NCBI RefSeq assembly: GCF_013140855.1
Contig: NZ_JABBPG010000002.1
Coordinates: 248,001-312,000 of the forward strand
Direction: 5' to 3'
DNA from: Pseudoalteromonas caenipelagi
GTDB lineage: Bacteria; Pseudomonadota; Gammaproteobacteria; Enterobacterales; Alteromonadaceae
Length of the DNA stretch: 64,000 nucleotides
Shown piece after piece: positions 9,732 through 19,917 of the stretch (its first letter is position 1; each line of letters begins with the position of its first letter). The notes below the pieces were generated by a model. That model saw only the letters and a program-made list of their open reading frames with translations, did no database searches and was not told the DNA's origin. A program made the position numbers and the translations under genes.

Positions 9732-10622
9732 ATGACTGACATCACAACTCACCAAGACTCTAGGCGCAGGCTACTGATTGCGTTAGCTATTACATGTTCA
9801 TTTATGGTTATTCAGTTAATTGGGGCGTATTACTCGAACTCTTTAGCTGTATTGGCTGATGCCGGGCACTTATTTGTACACAATAGCTCTTTATTTATTG
9901 CCGTTATAGCCTCCAGTATTGCCGTTTATCTTGCAAAAACCTTTAACGATGGTTACAAGAAAGCGGAGTATATCGGGGGACTCATTAATGGCATTTTATA
10001 TTTGGCCATTTCAGTACTGATAATTGCAGAGGGCGCACAACGGTTCATACACCACAACGATGGGCATCAATTAGAAGTGAACTCCTATTTAATGTCAGTG
10101 ATTGCTAGTATTGGCTTTTTGTTTCATGGCCTGTCAACTTGGGTGCTCTATAAAGGCAGAAAAGACAGTATTAATGTGTACGCGGTATTTTTGCATTCAT
10201 TCTTCGATTTACTATCCACAGTATCCACATTTCTTGCCGGGGTGATAATCTACGTAACAGGTTGGGAAATAGTAGATATTATCTCAAGTTTGCTAATTTC
10301 AGTGTTTGTTTTAATAACCGGAGTTAAAGTAGTCAGAAGTTGCATTAATGGGCTATTTTTTACGCGTATTACATTGCCAAAAATTGCTTCCGTGGAACAA
10401 GAAATTCTCAAAACAGAGCATGTTGAAAGTGTCCATAATATCACTGTGAGTGAGGTAGACGGTGTATTGGCTATTGGTGCACACATCGTGCTGAAGCATC
10501 ATTGTACTGTTGAATTACACGATGCATCCTGTAGAGTACAGGTCGAAACTTTATTAAAGAAACACTTCAACGCACAACAGTGTGTATTGCAAATTGAAAG
10601 CCACCAATGCCCAGAACATTAG
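9732..10622 (+). CDS. Cation diffusion facilitator family transporter with unusual HxxxH in TM2
   Basis: This 296-residue CDF-type membrane protein has six predicted TM segments and a cytoplasmic C-terminal domain (about 210-296) of the usual fold. CDF proteins export Zn(II), Co(II) and related ions in exchange for protons. In ZitB-like proteins the TM2 site reads HxxxD; here it reads LADAGHLFVHN, so the last Asp is replaced by His. The TM5 motif HSFFD (HxxxD) is intact. The C-terminus ends CTVELHDASCRVQ...CPEH with several Cys and His. The start is set at ATG 9732, ahead of MTDITTHQDS; a TTG at 9693 is in frame but less likely. No loop rich in His is seen. It stands alone between the GAF gene and a hybrid kinase. 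Its substrate is uncertain because the altered residue lies in the transport site. Confidence 0.85.
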   Translation: MTDITTHQDSRRRLLIALAITCSFMVIQLIGAYYSNSLAVLADAGHLFVHNSSLFIAVIASSIAVYLAKTFNDGYKKAEYIGGLINGILYLAISVLIIAEGAQRFIHHNDGHQLEVNSYLMSVIASIGFLFHGLSTWVLYKGRKDSINVYAVFLHSFFDLLSTVSTFLAGVIIYVTGWEIVDIISSLLISVFVLITGVKVVRSCINGLFFTRITLPKIASVEQEILKTEHVESVHNITVSEVDGVLAIGAHIVLKHHCTVELHDASCRVQVETLLKKHFNAQQCVLQIESHQCPEH

Positions 10623-10794
10623 AACGAGCATACAAGTTGAGATAATTATTAAACACACATGGATGAATCACGCTTCTCATCCTTAAGGGTCGGATAGTTG
10701 CAGTGCTGATTTTTTTAACGTCAATTGTGTCTAAATAGTTGGCATTATGAGCATTTTATTTTACCTTTAAAGGGTAGTATTTCAGGAATCTCAA

Positions 10795-13569
10795 GTGCCG
10801 AGTTATCTTCACAAATATATGCCCATACTCTTAACAATACTTTTTGGTATATTGGGAGGAGGGGCGAATTTATTGCCATTCTTTTTCTTAGATACGTCGG
10901 AATTTCTATTCGGGCAATTTTTCGTATTGCTCTGTCTGGTTTTATTTGGTTGGCAAAGCGCGCTTGTTGCAGTGGCAATTGGTGCAGGGTTTATTTTTTA
11001 TCGTTGGGGGCATAGCTGGCCTTCAGTCGTGTTTTTGCTTGAAATTATTTGGCTACAAATATTTTGCGTATCAAAAGGAAAACCTTTCTTTGTCAGGGGA
11101 CTCGGTTTTTGGCTATTAGTTGGTCTGCCAATGTTGTTATTTTTTGGCTATTACTTATTGAGTTTATCCTATCTAGTTATTGCCACTGCTTTGGCAAAAT
11201 ACTTTATAAATGCGGCACTCTACCTAGCCATTACTGACTTACTCAGTTTCTTTTTTATAAGACATTTATGGCGAGCTCACCCGCTAAACTCCATATTGAA
11301 TTATACCATCAGCCTGTTGATCGTCTTGGTGGTGCTGATCACCTCTATCGTGTTAACGAATAATAGCTATCGTAGAATAGAGTTTGAAGTGCAAGAACAG
11401 TTAAATTCGTCAGCTAATAATATTAGTTCTCAACTGAATGATTATTTGCAGTCATATCGCCGAGCCGTCGTTGGCGCTGCAAAGTCGGTAGAATTAGGAT
11501 TAGATGAAAGTTCGGTTATTAAAACTTTGGTGGACTTACAGCCAGATCTTAGAACAGCGATATTTGCAGACAAAAAAGGCTTAATCACCGATTTTTACCC
11601 AAGTGTATTTAATAGTAATCGCGTTGGAGAGTCACTATCTGTTGTTGATCGAGAGTATTTTGTGCAAGCTCCTTTTTACCCTGATGGTTATGTTTCATCC
11701 ATCTTTCAGGGGCGAGGTTTTGGTAGCGACCTCATTGTAGCTATTTCAGCGCCAGTTTTTGAAGGTGAGCATTTTAAAGGGGTTGTTGAGGGCTCGTTGC
11801 TGTTTGGTTCATTTTCTCGCTTTCAGCCAAATATCCTTGCTCATAAGGGAGATGTCGTTATCTTAGATAATGACAATAAAGTAGTGTTTAGCTCTCTAGA
11901 TAAGTCGTTTGAAGCGCTCGATATCGTTGATTCAAGTATTTTAGCAAGTTGGTTTGACGGTGAGCAAGCATCGTACACGACTAATACTGGTGAAGTATAC
12001 TATCGTCATGCAACGAAAGTTGATGGGCTTAATTGGACCGTTGTGACGCTACTTGAAGGGCATATTATTAGATTGGCCGCAGCATTAGCATGGATGAAAT
12101 CATTACTACTGGCGTTGGTTATTATTGCTCTAAGTAGCTTTTTTGTAAGCCAGTTATCGCGATTTTTAGTGAAACCGATTAATGCGCTAAGCGAAGATAT
12201 TAATCGTTTTGAACCCAATACCTTGCTAAAGAACTCAGCAAGGGAAGAGGTGAGTTGCTTGGAGGTTATAACACTGCAACAGCACTTCAATCAATTGGCT
12301 TTTAAGCTCACAATGAGTTTTTCAAAGTTGCAGCTTGCAAATGATGAGAATCAAGAGCTTAATAAAAAACTAACCAACTTCAATCGTGCACTCGAACAGC
12401 AAGTAAATGAAAAAACAGAAGAACTTTTAGAAGCAGTTGCTTCTGCAAATAATGCCAATAAGGCTAAAAGTCGCTTTTTGGCTAATATGAGCCATGAAAT
12501 TCGCACCCCAATGAATGGCATTATTGGCTTAACTGGCCTACTACTGGAACAGAAGAAAGGTGACGAGGACACGTTAAAACAATTGGATATTGTACATACC
12601 TCTGCAAAAAACTTGCTTCTTATACTCAATGATATTCTCGACTATTCTAAAATAGAAGCGGGCGCTTTAACGCTGGATCTACATCCTACGGATGTGCTTA
12701 AAATGTTCGATAATTTAGCGTCATTATTTCAGCAGGCAGGACTAAAAGAGCATGTTGAGTTTGAATATCTATTGTCCCCCAAATTACCCACTTGTTTGCA
12801 GATAGATTCATTGCGAGTTACTCAAATTACCAATAACTTACTAAATAATGCCAGTAAATTTACAGAGCAAGGAAAGGTCACGTTAAAAGTAGATTATGAA
12901 AGTGAAAGGCTGATTGTGAGCGTCCAAGATACAGGGATTGGGATTAGCAAAAAACAACAACAACACTTATTTAAAGAGTTTACTCAGTTAGATGTATCAA
13001 CAACGCGTCGCTATGGCGGAACGGGGTTGGGATTAACTATTTCAAAACGCTTAGCCACTTTAATGGAAGGCGATTTGGAGGTTGTGAGTCAAGAACAGCA
13101 AGGAAGTTGTTTTACCCTCTCTATCCCTGCACCTAGCACTGAATTGTTGGTTGAAGAGCAGCCAATGGATACTCATCTTGACCTCAGTGATGTCAGCGTG
13201 TTGCTTGTTGAAGATAATATAGTTAACCAAATTGTAGTGGCAAAAGCTTTGCAAAACACACATTGTATTGTTCATAAAGTGATGGATGGTGTTGAGGCAC
13301 TGGCATTTTTAAAAGAGCATAGCGTCGATATTATTCTAATGGATTGTCAGATGCCTAATATGGATGGGTATGAGTGTACTCAGAATATACGAAAAATGCC
13401 TAATATTTATGGGCAGCCTTATATCATTGCTATCACTGCTAACGTTTATAACGAAGACCGACTCAAGTGTTTACGCAGTGGAATGGATGGGTTCGTTGCA
13501 AAGCCTATAGACAAAGAGTTGTTGTTCAAAGCGATGAAGCAATATCAAACGGATAGAAAATACAATTAG
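10795..13569 (+). CDS. Membrane hybrid histidine kinase with periplasmic sensor and REC domain
   Basis: The protein has 924 residues. About 165 residues of closely spaced hydrophobic helices at the N-terminus resemble an integral-membrane sensor of MASE1 type, but I cannot name it firmly. A TM near 165-185, an extracytoplasmic Cache-like domain (about 190-420) and another TM near 425-445 follow. The cytoplasmic part has a HAMP-like linker, coiled coil, HisKA with [10 protein letters not shown] (His about 566), HATPase with NLLNNASKF and GGTGLGLT, and a REC domain (VEDN, Asp in [11 protein letters not shown] about 848). There is no Hpt, so an external phosphotransfer protein is needed; the Hpt of the NIT kinase is a candidate. 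The GTG start at 10795 is preferred because AGGAAT precedes it by about 8 bases, while the ATG at 10819 has no such site. Its stop overlaps the stop of the convergent GGDEF-EAL gene. Confidence 0.87.
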   Translation: MPSYLHKYMPILLTILFGILGGGANLLPFFFLDTSEFLFGQFFVLLCLVLFGWQSALVAVAIGAGFIFYRWGHSWPSVVFLLEIIWLQIFCVSKGKPFFVRGLGFWLLVGLPMLLFFGYYLLSLSYLVIATALAKYFINAALYLAITDLLSFFFIRHLWRAHPLNSILNYTISLLIVLVVLITSIVLTNNSYRRIEFEVQEQLNSSANNISSQLNDYLQSYRRAVVGAAKSVELGLDESSVIKTLVDLQPDLRTAIFADKKGLITDFYPSVFNSNRVGESLSVVDREYFVQAPFYPDGYVSSIFQGRGFGSDLIVAISAPVFEGEHFKGVVEGSLLFGSFSRFQPNILAHKGDVVILDNDNKVVFSSLDKSFEALDIVDSSILASWFDGEQASYTTNTGEVYYRHATKVDGLNWTVVTLLEGHIIRLAAALAWMKSLLLALVIIALSSFFVSQLSRFLVKPINALSEDINRFEPNTLLKNSAREEVSCLEVITLQQHFNQLAFKLTMSFSKLQLANDENQELNKKLTNFNRALEQQVNEKTEELLEAVASANNANKAKSRFLANMSHEIRTPMNGIIGLTGLLLEQKKGDEDTLKQLDIVHTSAKNLLLILNDILDYSKIEAGALTLDLHPTDVLKMFDNLASLFQQAGLKEHVEFEYLLSPKLPTCLQIDSLRVTQITNNLLNNASKFTEQGKVTLKVDYESERLIVSVQDTGIGISKKQQQHLFKEFTQLDVSTTRRYGGTGLGLTISKRLATLMEGDLEVVSQEQQGSCFTLSIPAPSTELLVEEQPMDTHLDLSDVSVLLVEDNIVNQIVVAKALQNTHCIVHKVMDGVEALAFLKEHSVDIILMDCQMPNMDGYECTQNIRKMPNIYGQPYIIAITANVYNEDRLKCLRSGMDGFVAKPIDKELLFKAMKQYQTDRKYN

Positions 13570-16500
13570 TGCATGCTTACGCCAACGATATCTTCTAGTT
13601 CTTTTGCGCTAACAGGCACAGAAAAATAGTAACCTTGCATTAAGTGGCAACCAAGCTCTTTTAAGAATGAGAGCTGCTCATTGGTTTCTACCCCTTCTGC
13701 AATACAAGACATATGTAAGCTTTGTGCCAGCAAGTATATGGTTTTAATGATAGATTTATTGCTGCTTAGCTCATTCATTTTTCGTACAAACCCTTGATCT
13801 ATTTTGATAATGTCAATGGGAAACTGGTTTAAGTATGTCAGTGATGAATAGCCTGTCCCGAAATCGTCAAGAAGCAAAACAAAGCCAGCTCGTTTAAGTT
13901 CATGGAGGGAGCGTTTGGCTTTTTCTGTATCTTCCATTAGAGAACTTTCTGTGATCTCTAAACGGAGTACTTCTGGACCTAGACCAAAAGCTTGTAAAAT
14001 ATTTATCAGGTTCTGTGCAATATCTGATTTTAAAATGTGCACCGCTGAAAGGTTCAATGAAAGATAAAATCCTTTGCCACTGTCTATCAGCGAGTTTAAC
14101 TCATATAATGCGCGTTTTAATGCTTGCTCAGTCATAAGTTCAATAAGCCCAACTTCTTCAGCTATCGGTATAAAGTCCATAGGGGAAATAGATTCACCTT
14201 GGTGCTTCCATCTCATAAGTAATTCAACACCGACAACTCTGCCACTTATTATGTTTACGATTGGTTGGTAGCAGTTGTATATCTCGCCGTCTCTGTAGGC
14301 TGTTTTTAATGCATTTTCCAGTGTTAACTTTCGAGAGAATTGTGAATTCATTTGACTGGTGAAAAACTTAAAACCATTTCTTCCCGCTTGTTTAGCGTGG
14401 ATCATAGCAATATCCGCATTTCGTATGAGCATCTCAGGAGATTTAGCATCAAAAGGGTACATTGCGACACCGATACTTGCTGATATGCTCATTGATATAC
14501 CGCCTATTTCTATTTTGTTCGGTAAACTTTCGAGCAATAAAGTGGCCAGCTCACTGAGCTTATTTGGAGAGTGTACATTTTTCACCAACACTAGAAACTC
14601 ATCGCCACTTTGACGACCCAATATACAGTTATCACTTAGTTTCTCAGAGATCCGCTCCGTGATTTTAATTAATACTTGGTCGCCGGTGTGATGACCATAT
14701 GCATCATTAATTGGCTTAAACTTATCGAGGTCAATAAATAATAACGCACAATATTTGCCAGAAGATTTTGCATTATGCAGTGCAAACTCTATGTGTTGTA
14801 GCATCAAACTTCGGTTTGGTAATTTAGTTAACGTATCAAAATTGGCAAGGTAGCGAAGCTCACTTTCAGCCTGCTTTTGCTCTGTTAAGTCTGATATTAC
14901 AATTACATAGTGCTCAATGCGCTCGTTATTTTTGGAGATTGCATTAATACTTAAATGAATGGGATGAGCGTTTTGATGGGAGGTTTTAACCGTTAATTCT
15001 TGTCTTATATTTTGGTTTGGCTCAAGGTTGCTCATTCTTTCTAACAAGCTGTTGAGTCTATTTAGACCTACAACATGCGCGAGCTTGCGAAAGGACAGCT
15101 CTTTAATTGCAGTTTCTTCATTTAGTTCAAAGGCTTTGCAAAAGCTGGTATTCGCAGACAGTGGGTTGAGCTCAGCATCTAAAATTAAGATCCAATCACT
15201 GACTTGGCTAAATGCTTCACCGAGTATCGTTGCACGTAAATCGACCGCTTTTTGTTCAGTCACATTAGTATAGATCCCCATGACCTTTTGCGGCACACCG
15301 TGTTCATCAAAACTTAGTACTTGCCCGATATCATGGTACCAAAGCCAAGGTTGTGTATTGCCTTTGACACGATATGTAAGTGAAAACTGTTTGTTTTTTG
15401 TTGAGTTAAGTATTTGCTCCCACACTAGTTGTACTCTACTTCGGTCTTCAGGGTGGATAACCTCAAAGTATTTCCTTAACGGCACTTTATCGGTCTTGGA
15501 CTTACTTAGTGAGCAATCGACATTTCTATTTTGTGTCACCAAGTTTGATGGGAGATCAACCTGCCAAACACCACTTCGAGTGGTATTTAATGCCATTTCC
15601 GTCTGCTGTTTACTGACTGTTACCTCATGTAAAGCTGCTTCAATTTCTCGACGTTTATTGTAATTTTGTCTAACCCAGGCCAATAAAGCTGTAAATCCAA
15701 TTACAAAATACAGCACCCACGCTAAAGTAGAATTGAATAATGAGTTTTCTACTTTAAAAGGTAGCTTAACTACATCAACCGTTGTGTCGTTTCCTAACGT
15801 TTTTTGCTCGATAGTCAGCGTGTAATAACCGGGTTTAAGTTGGTTAAAAAACAGGTAGCTCGCTTTTAAGTTATCAAACTTGATAGCGGTGGGGCCCTCT
15901 AAGTTTGCACTGTATTCATAAATCGATTGTTTGGAAAAGTCGAAGTTACTGAATTTTATTTTTAATCCCAAGTCATCTTGTTTTAGTACCAACGGATAGG
16001 TATTCAAAAAGTTCGGGAAATACTCCAACTCTCTAGTCATTAAGCTTATATCAGTGATATACAGGTTTGTTTCGGAGCTGTCTGTTTTGACGAAGTCTTC
16101 AGGAGAAAACCAAACCATGCCATTGATTGTACCAAAGGCAAGCTTTGCGTTTTTAATTACAGAACTTGCATTGGCATTAAACTCCCCATTGGGAAGTCCA
16201 TGATTGACATCAAATTTTTTGATCTGCTTGGTTTTAATATTGAGCTGAATCAGTCCAGATTGACTGCTAATCCACAAGTTACCAAAGTTATCAGGTTGTA
16301 TTTGATATAGTGTTTGAGAGCCATTACCCGATGAGGTGTCTATTTTGAATTTGACTGATAAGTCTTTTGCGTCCAGAGCAATGATGCCTTCGATTGAGCT
16401 TGCGAGCCAAATGGTGCCATCTGGCGTTGCGACCCAGCTATCGATCACAGAGTATCGTTCTGAGTCTTGCTTAACAAACTCATAGATTGTACTGATTGTG

Positions 16501-18074
16501 CCAGTTTCTTCATCATAACTGATAAGTTTCTGCTCGGTACTTAAAAGATATTCATTGGGCCTTGAAGGAAGAGGAGGTAAAAACTTATACGCAGTATCGA
16601 TATCGAGCTGTTGGGTTAAGTGAGTTAATGGTTTTGCCTGTTGAGATTTAACATCATAGACAAAAAAGCCAGCTCTACTGATGAAAGCAACTCTCTGATC
16701 TGGTAATAAATGAGCACCCCAGTTTATCGTTTCAAATGGGTTAGTAATTAGTTTTGAGCGTAACGGAGGTAATCGGGTATTGCCGCTGTGTTTGTTCAAG
16801 AGCATTAAACCGGTTAAGGTTTCTAGAAACAGCTCGTCAGACTCGAGATTATTTGGCTCCAAGATTTGATACACCGAGTTAGTTGCATAGGCTGCTTTTG
16901 GGTCAGTATTTTTAAAGTAATGTTTTGGGTTGTCATCAAATAGTGAGCTGAACCTTAACATACCATTATCTGTACCTAGCCATATCTCGCCTTTACTATC
17001 TTGATGTATAGACCATATGTTATTGTTATTAATGCTCTCATTGGTTGCTTTGAGCACTTGGAAGCGTAAGGATGTCATAGGCCAATAGTAGGCACCTTGA
17101 TTTAGCGTAGCCATCCAGATGTTGCTGTGTTTATCAAACATTAAATCAGTGACACTGGTCTGAGATAATTCATATTTGCTGTCTTGTAATGACAGCAATT
17201 CTTCGGCTGACTTGGTACTACGGTTTATCTTATAAACGCCTAACTCTGTAGCAATAAGTTCGCCATAAGGAGTAATTTCATGATCCCAAATATTAAGCTC
17301 AGGGACTAAGGTATATGCGGCATTCAGTTCTAAAGAATTGTTGTTTAATGGTATTGTATACAAGCCTTGTACAGTGCCTACAAGTAGCCCAATAGCGGGG
17401 TCTAGCTTAAGCAACTTTATGTTGTCAGTTAGACTGGTTCTAACTTGCGGATCTAGGAACTCTTGTTTTAAAAGCTGTAACGACTCAAGGTTTAATCCAA
17501 ATAGGCCTTGATTGGTGCCAATCATTATTTGTTTATCGATTCTTAGCAATGACCTGATATAACTATGGCTTTCAAGCGAGGCAACTAGCGTAGAGCGTTT
17601 AGTGGATAAGTCTATTTTATATAGAAAATTATCGATACCAGCATATATCGAATTACCTATTTTTATAGCAGCGGTGATTTCTGAGAATGCGTTTGTGTTA
17701 GTAATTAATCTGCCAGAATAGACCTGCTCAATATTAAGCGTGTTTACATCTAAAAGGTACGCGCCACTAAAGGCGGTTGAGATAAACAAGGTATCACTAT
17801 CAAGCAATTTCAACAGTGAGATATGCTTTGTTGATAAGTTTATAGGTTCCTTTACAATTTCAACAATATCGCCATCATAACGGTTTAATCCTAGGTGAGT
17901 ACCAATCCATACGTAGCCATACTTATCTTGCACAATATTACTTATGCTTGCTTGAGATAAACCTTCTTCGGTGGACATTCGGTTGACCGTATTGCTATTA
18001 AGTGCAACTGCATCACCTTGGAAAACGACAAGTAATAAGCAAAAAAATATAATAAGCACACAGCTTCGATGCAT
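13566..18074 (-). CDS. Beta-propeller sensor fused to PAS, GGDEF and EAL domains
   Basis: The protein has 1502 residues. An N-terminal signal peptide or anchor (about 1-25) leads into a long periplasmic region of two-component-regulator propeller repeats (for example [41 protein letters not shown]), about 30-690. A Y_Y_Y-type domain (about 700-775) ends at one TM (about 781-801). Inside are two PAS domains, a GGDEF domain with motif SGDEF (about 1158), and an EAL domain with ELLMRW (about 1286), [21 protein letters not shown] and AEGVET. SGDEF variants can be active in other cyclases, and EAL looks complete, so synthesis, breakdown or both of c-di-GMP are possible. Propeller/Y_Y_Y sensors are known from hybrid two-component systems of polysaccharide users, which hints at an extracellular ligand. 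It converges on the hybrid kinase with stop codons sharing bases. Confidence 0.9.
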   Translation of the reverse strand: MHRSCVLIIFFCLLLVVFQGDAVALNSNTVNRMSTEEGLSQASISNIVQDKYGYVWIGTHLGLNRYDGDIVEIVKEPINLSTKHISLLKLLDSDTLFISTAFSGAYLLDVNTLNIEQVYSGRLITNTNAFSEITAAIKIGNSIYAGIDNFLYKIDLSTKRSTLVASLESHSYIRSLLRIDKQIMIGTNQGLFGLNLESLQLLKQEFLDPQVRTSLTDNIKLLKLDPAIGLLVGTVQGLYTIPLNNNSLELNAAYTLVPELNIWDHEITPYGELIATELGVYKINRSTKSAEELLSLQDSKYELSQTSVTDLMFDKHSNIWMATLNQGAYYWPMTSLRFQVLKATNESINNNNIWSIHQDSKGEIWLGTDNGMLRFSSLFDDNPKHYFKNTDPKAAYATNSVYQILEPNNLESDELFLETLTGLMLLNKHSGNTRLPPLRSKLITNPFETINWGAHLLPDQRVAFISRAGFFVYDVKSQQAKPLTHLTQQLDIDTAYKFLPPLPSRPNEYLLSTEQKLISYDEETGTISTIYEFVKQDSERYSVIDSWVATPDGTIWLASSIEGIIALDAKDLSVKFKIDTSSGNGSQTLYQIQPDNFGNLWISSQSGLIQLNIKTKQIKKFDVNHGLPNGEFNANASSVIKNAKLAFGTINGMVWFSPEDFVKTDSSETNLYITDISLMTRELEYFPNFLNTYPLVLKQDDLGLKIKFSNFDFSKQSIYEYSANLEGPTAIKFDNLKASYLFFNQLKPGYYTLTIEQKTLGNDTTVDVVKLPFKVENSLFNSTLAWVLYFVIGFTALLAWVRQNYNKRREIEAALHEVTVSKQQTEMALNTTRSGVWQVDLPSNLVTQNRNVDCSLSKSKTDKVPLRKYFEVIHPEDRSRVQLVWEQILNSTKNKQFSLTYRVKGNTQPWLWYHDIGQVLSFDEHGVPQKVMGIYTNVTEQKAVDLRATILGEAFSQVSDWILILDAELNPLSANTSFCKAFELNEETAIKELSFRKLAHVVGLNRLNSLLERMSNLEPNQNIRQELTVKTSHQNAHPIHLSINAISKNNERIEHYVIVISDLTEQKQAESELRYLANFDTLTKLPNRSLMLQHIEFALHNAKSSGKYCALLFIDLDKFKPINDAYGHHTGDQVLIKITERISEKLSDNCILGRQSGDEFLVLVKNVHSPNKLSELATLLLESLPNKIEIGGISMSISASIGVAMYPFDAKSPEMLIRNADIAMIHAKQAGRNGFKFFTSQMNSQFSRKLTLENALKTAYRDGEIYNCYQPIVNIISGRVVGVELLMRWKHQGESISPMDFIPIAEEVGLIELMTEQALKRALYELNSLIDSGKGFYLSLNLSAVHILKSDIAQNLINILQAFGLGPEVLRLEITESSLMEDTEKAKRSLHELKRAGFVLLLDDFGTGYSSLTYLNQFPIDIIKIDQGFVRKMNELSSNKSIIKTIYLLAQSLHMSCIAEGVETNEQLSFLKELGCHLMQGYYFSVPVSAKELEDIVGVSMH

Positions 18075-18477
18075 CTAATAACCCTTTGTGGTTTATCTAA
18101 TTATAAATGGTGCTGTTTCCTGACATGTTTCCTCTTTGTGGCGTGAGGGGTAAGGTAATTCCATTTTCTATTACAAAGTAGGTCAAACCACTAATTTAAC
18201 ACAGTGTTTATATTTAATGCCACTATAATTAAAGTGTTCGCAACAGGAACAATCAGAAACATCTTAACTTTTCACCTTATATACACTTTAGTATAGTTTT
18301 ATGTAGAACACATACATGCAAAAAAGTTATTGTGTACAAGGTGTTGTGATTGAAATCTAATCTATTAAGGCCTGCAAATAACAATAATTATCATTTTTTA
18401 TATTTATCTAGTTGATAACTATTTTTGTTTAGATTAAACTTTGTCTCAGTTAATGTTATTGAGATTGGTTTGTATTC
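18075..18477. other. Divergent intergenic region upstream of the GGDEF-EAL gene and bfd
   Basis: These 403 bp hold no convincing gene on either strand. The stretch is AT-rich and must carry the promoters of the propeller/GGDEF/EAL gene (leftward) and of bfd (rightward). The only recognisable site is the Fur-like box at 18377-18395. I did not find a clear sigma-70 pair that I would defend. Confidence 0.6.
18377..18395. promoter_or_regulatory. Fur-like box upstream of bfd
   Basis: The 19-mer AATAACAATAATTATCATT agrees with the Fur consensus GATAATGATAATCATTATC at 13 of 19 positions by my own alignment. It lies 82 bp upstream of the bfd start. Known biology fits, since bfd is commonly induced by iron starvation under Fur control. 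A match of this quality in AT-rich DNA is suggestive, not proof. Confidence 0.55.
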
Positions 18478-18672
18478 ATGTACATCTGTATTTGTCACGG
18501 TGTGACTGATAAAAAGATTGCCCAAACAATTGATGAGGGTGCTACTAGCATGCGAGAGCTCAGTCGAGAACTTGGTGTTGGCACTCAATGTGGTAAATGT
18601 ACAAACTGTACTAAAAAGATCTTAAACGAAAAACTCATCGAGATCGTAGATGTAACAGATCAAGTTGCTTAA
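18478..18672 (+). CDS. bfd: Bacterioferritin-associated ferredoxin
   Basis: This 64-residue protein has the Bfd [2Fe-2S] cysteine pattern: Cys4, Cys6, Cys38 and Cys41 (ICICHGVTD and TQCGKC), with a further Cys44. The length matches the family. Bfd docks on bacterioferritin near the heme and passes electrons that reduce and release stored iron. The bacterioferritin genes lie directly next door on the opposite strand, meeting this gene tail to tail around a shared terminator. The Fur-like box upstream suggests expression when iron is scarce. Confidence 0.93.
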   Translation: MYICICHGVTDKKIAQTIDEGATSMRELSRELGVGTQCGKCTNCTKKILNEKLIEIVDVTDQVA

Positions 18673-18694
18673 TAAGCATTTATTAGATTCAAAC

Positions 18695-18721
18695 AAAAAA
18701 GGGCCGATTGGCCCTTTTTTA
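18695..18721. terminator. Bidirectional terminator between bfd and the bacterioferritin operon
   Basis: The stem AAAAGGGCC / GGCCCTTTT has a 4-base loop (GATT) and is flanked by an A-run on the left and a T-run on the right. It can therefore stop transcription from bfd (plus) and from the bfr operon (minus), which converge here. Confidence 0.9.
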
Positions 18722-18731
18722 TTACAAAGAT

Positions 18732-19196
18732 TTAAAGCTGGGACTGAAGGTAGTTTTCAATTCCCATTGTTTTGATTAGGCTTTGTTGGGTTTCAAGCCA
18801 ATCGATTTGTTCTTCTTGTTCGTTCAAAATATTGTCTAGTGCTTCTCTTGAGATATAGTCGCGTTTTTCTTCTGCTAGTTTTATGGCTGCCTTCAGATCT
18901 ATCAATGCTTGTTGCTCAAACGCCATATTTGCCGCAATCATTTCTTCACTGTTCTCACCAATTCGCAGGCGTCCGAGGCTTTGCAGATTTGGAAGACCTT
19001 CTAAAAACAGAATACGCTCGATCAATCTATCCGCATTTTTCATCTTCTGGATAGAGGTTTTATAGTCAGCCTTATCAAGGGCGCTAAAACCAAAATCTTT
19101 AAACATGCGCGCATGTAAGAAGTATTGATTAATGCCAACCAGCTCGTTAGCCAACACCGCATTCAATGAAGCGATAACGTCTTTATCACCTTTCAT
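18732..19196 (-). CDS. bfr: Bacterioferritin, heme-binding-type subunit with degenerate ferroxidase centre
   Basis: This 154-residue protein aligns with E. coli Bfr without gaps. The heme ligand Met52 is kept (QKMKNADR). The ferroxidase ligands are mostly changed: Glu18 and Glu94 remain, but Glu51 is Lys, His54 is Asn, Glu127 is Gln and His130 is Gln. It should therefore bind heme at the dimer interface but not oxidise Fe(II) itself. It is the second gene of a two-gene operon, 13 bp after a partner with the opposite pattern. Such paired subunits are known to form mixed 24-mers in other proteobacteria. Bfd next door would reduce iron through this heme-binding subunit. Confidence 0.92.
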   Translation of the reverse strand: MKGDKDVIASLNAVLANELVGINQYFLHARMFKDFGFSALDKADYKTSIQKMKNADRLIERILFLEGLPNLQSLGRLRIGENSEEMIAANMAFEQQALIDLKAAIKLAEEKRDYISREALDNILNEQEEQIDWLETQQSLIKTMGIENYLQSQL

Positions 19197-19209
19197 ATTC
19201 GTTCCTTAC

Positions 19210-19677
19210 CTATAGTTGCGATTGGATATAGTTTTGAGTGCCGATTTTATCCATCAAGCCAAGCTGTTGTTCAAGCCAATACACGTGATCCTCCTCGGTA
19301 TCGAACAGAAGCTTTTCTAACGTTTCACGTGATTGATAGTCTTGTTCTTCTTCGCAAATAGCAATGGCTTCTTTTACACTCTCAACAACTTCTAATTCAA
19401 GCGTTAAATCATTTTGCATCATCGAGCGAACATCGTGTCCAATTAAAAGGTCTCGACGTTTTGTCATATTGGGGATGCCTTCAAGGAACAAAATACGTTT
19501 GATCAACCAATCGGCATGTGTGGTTTCTTCTTCCATCTCGTGGTTTAAACGTTCGTATAGTTTGTTTAGGCCCCAATCATCATACATGCGAGAGTGAATA
19601 AAATACTGGTCGATTGCCGCCAATTCATTGGCTAAAAGTGCATTAAATGCATCAATAACGCGTTGCTTACCTTTCAT
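19210..19677 (-). CDS. bfr: Bacterioferritin, ferroxidase-type subunit lacking the heme methionine
   Basis: This 155-residue protein keeps the ferroxidase ligands Glu18, Glu51, His54 and Glu94. It also keeps equivalents of Glu127 and His130 (Glu128 and His131, after a one-residue insertion) in TEEDHVYW. The heme ligand Met52 is replaced by Thr (EEETTHADW). It is thus expected to oxidise and store iron but not to bind heme in the usual way. It is the promoter-proximal gene, followed after 13 bp by the heme-type subunit. A Fur-like sequence lies about 95 bp upstream. An encoded pair of complementary subunits points to a hetero-oligomeric bacterioferritin. Confidence 0.92.
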   Translation of the reverse strand: MKGKQRVIDAFNALLANELAAIDQYFIHSRMYDDWGLNKLYERLNHEMEEETTHADWLIKRILFLEGIPNMTKRRDLLIGHDVRSMMQNDLTLELEVVESVKEAIAICEEEQDYQSRETLEKLLFDTEEDHVYWLEQQLGLMDKIGTQNYIQSQL

Positions 19678-19771
19678 AACATCTGCCTGCTAGTAACTAA
19701 TTGGGAGCCAGTTTATAGGAAAGGCGTGCTCTGTCAATTAAAATTCTATAAAAATCAGATGGTTAAATATT

Positions 19772-19790
19772 GATTATAATTCGCATTACA
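19772..19790. promoter_or_regulatory. Possible Fur-like box upstream of the bacterioferritin operon
   Basis: GATTATAATTCGCATTACA matches the 19-bp Fur consensus at about 12 positions by hand alignment. It lies about 95 bp upstream of the first bacterioferritin gene. Fur control of storage genes is common, but the match is modest. Confidence 0.35.
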
Positions 19791-19833
19791 GTTAATTTTT
19801 GTATCTCTATGCGCTAATTGTGGTTGTTTAGAG

Positions 19834-19871
19834 TTGTATCTTAGGCTCTTATAACAGGGCCTAAGATACAA
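19834..19871. terminator. Perfect 13-bp inverted repeat downstream of the RND pump gene
   Basis: The arms TTGTATCTTAGGC (19834-19846) and GCCTAAGATACAA (19859-19871) are separated by 12 bases. The hairpin lies about 45 bp past the stop of the minus-strand RND gene. It lacks a clean T-run on that strand, so it may be an RNA 3'-end stabiliser rather than a classical intrinsic terminator. Confidence 0.55.
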
Positions 19872-19917
19872 TTTAAAGAGGTTTTAGCACACATTATTTG
19901 TACTTATCACCTATTAC

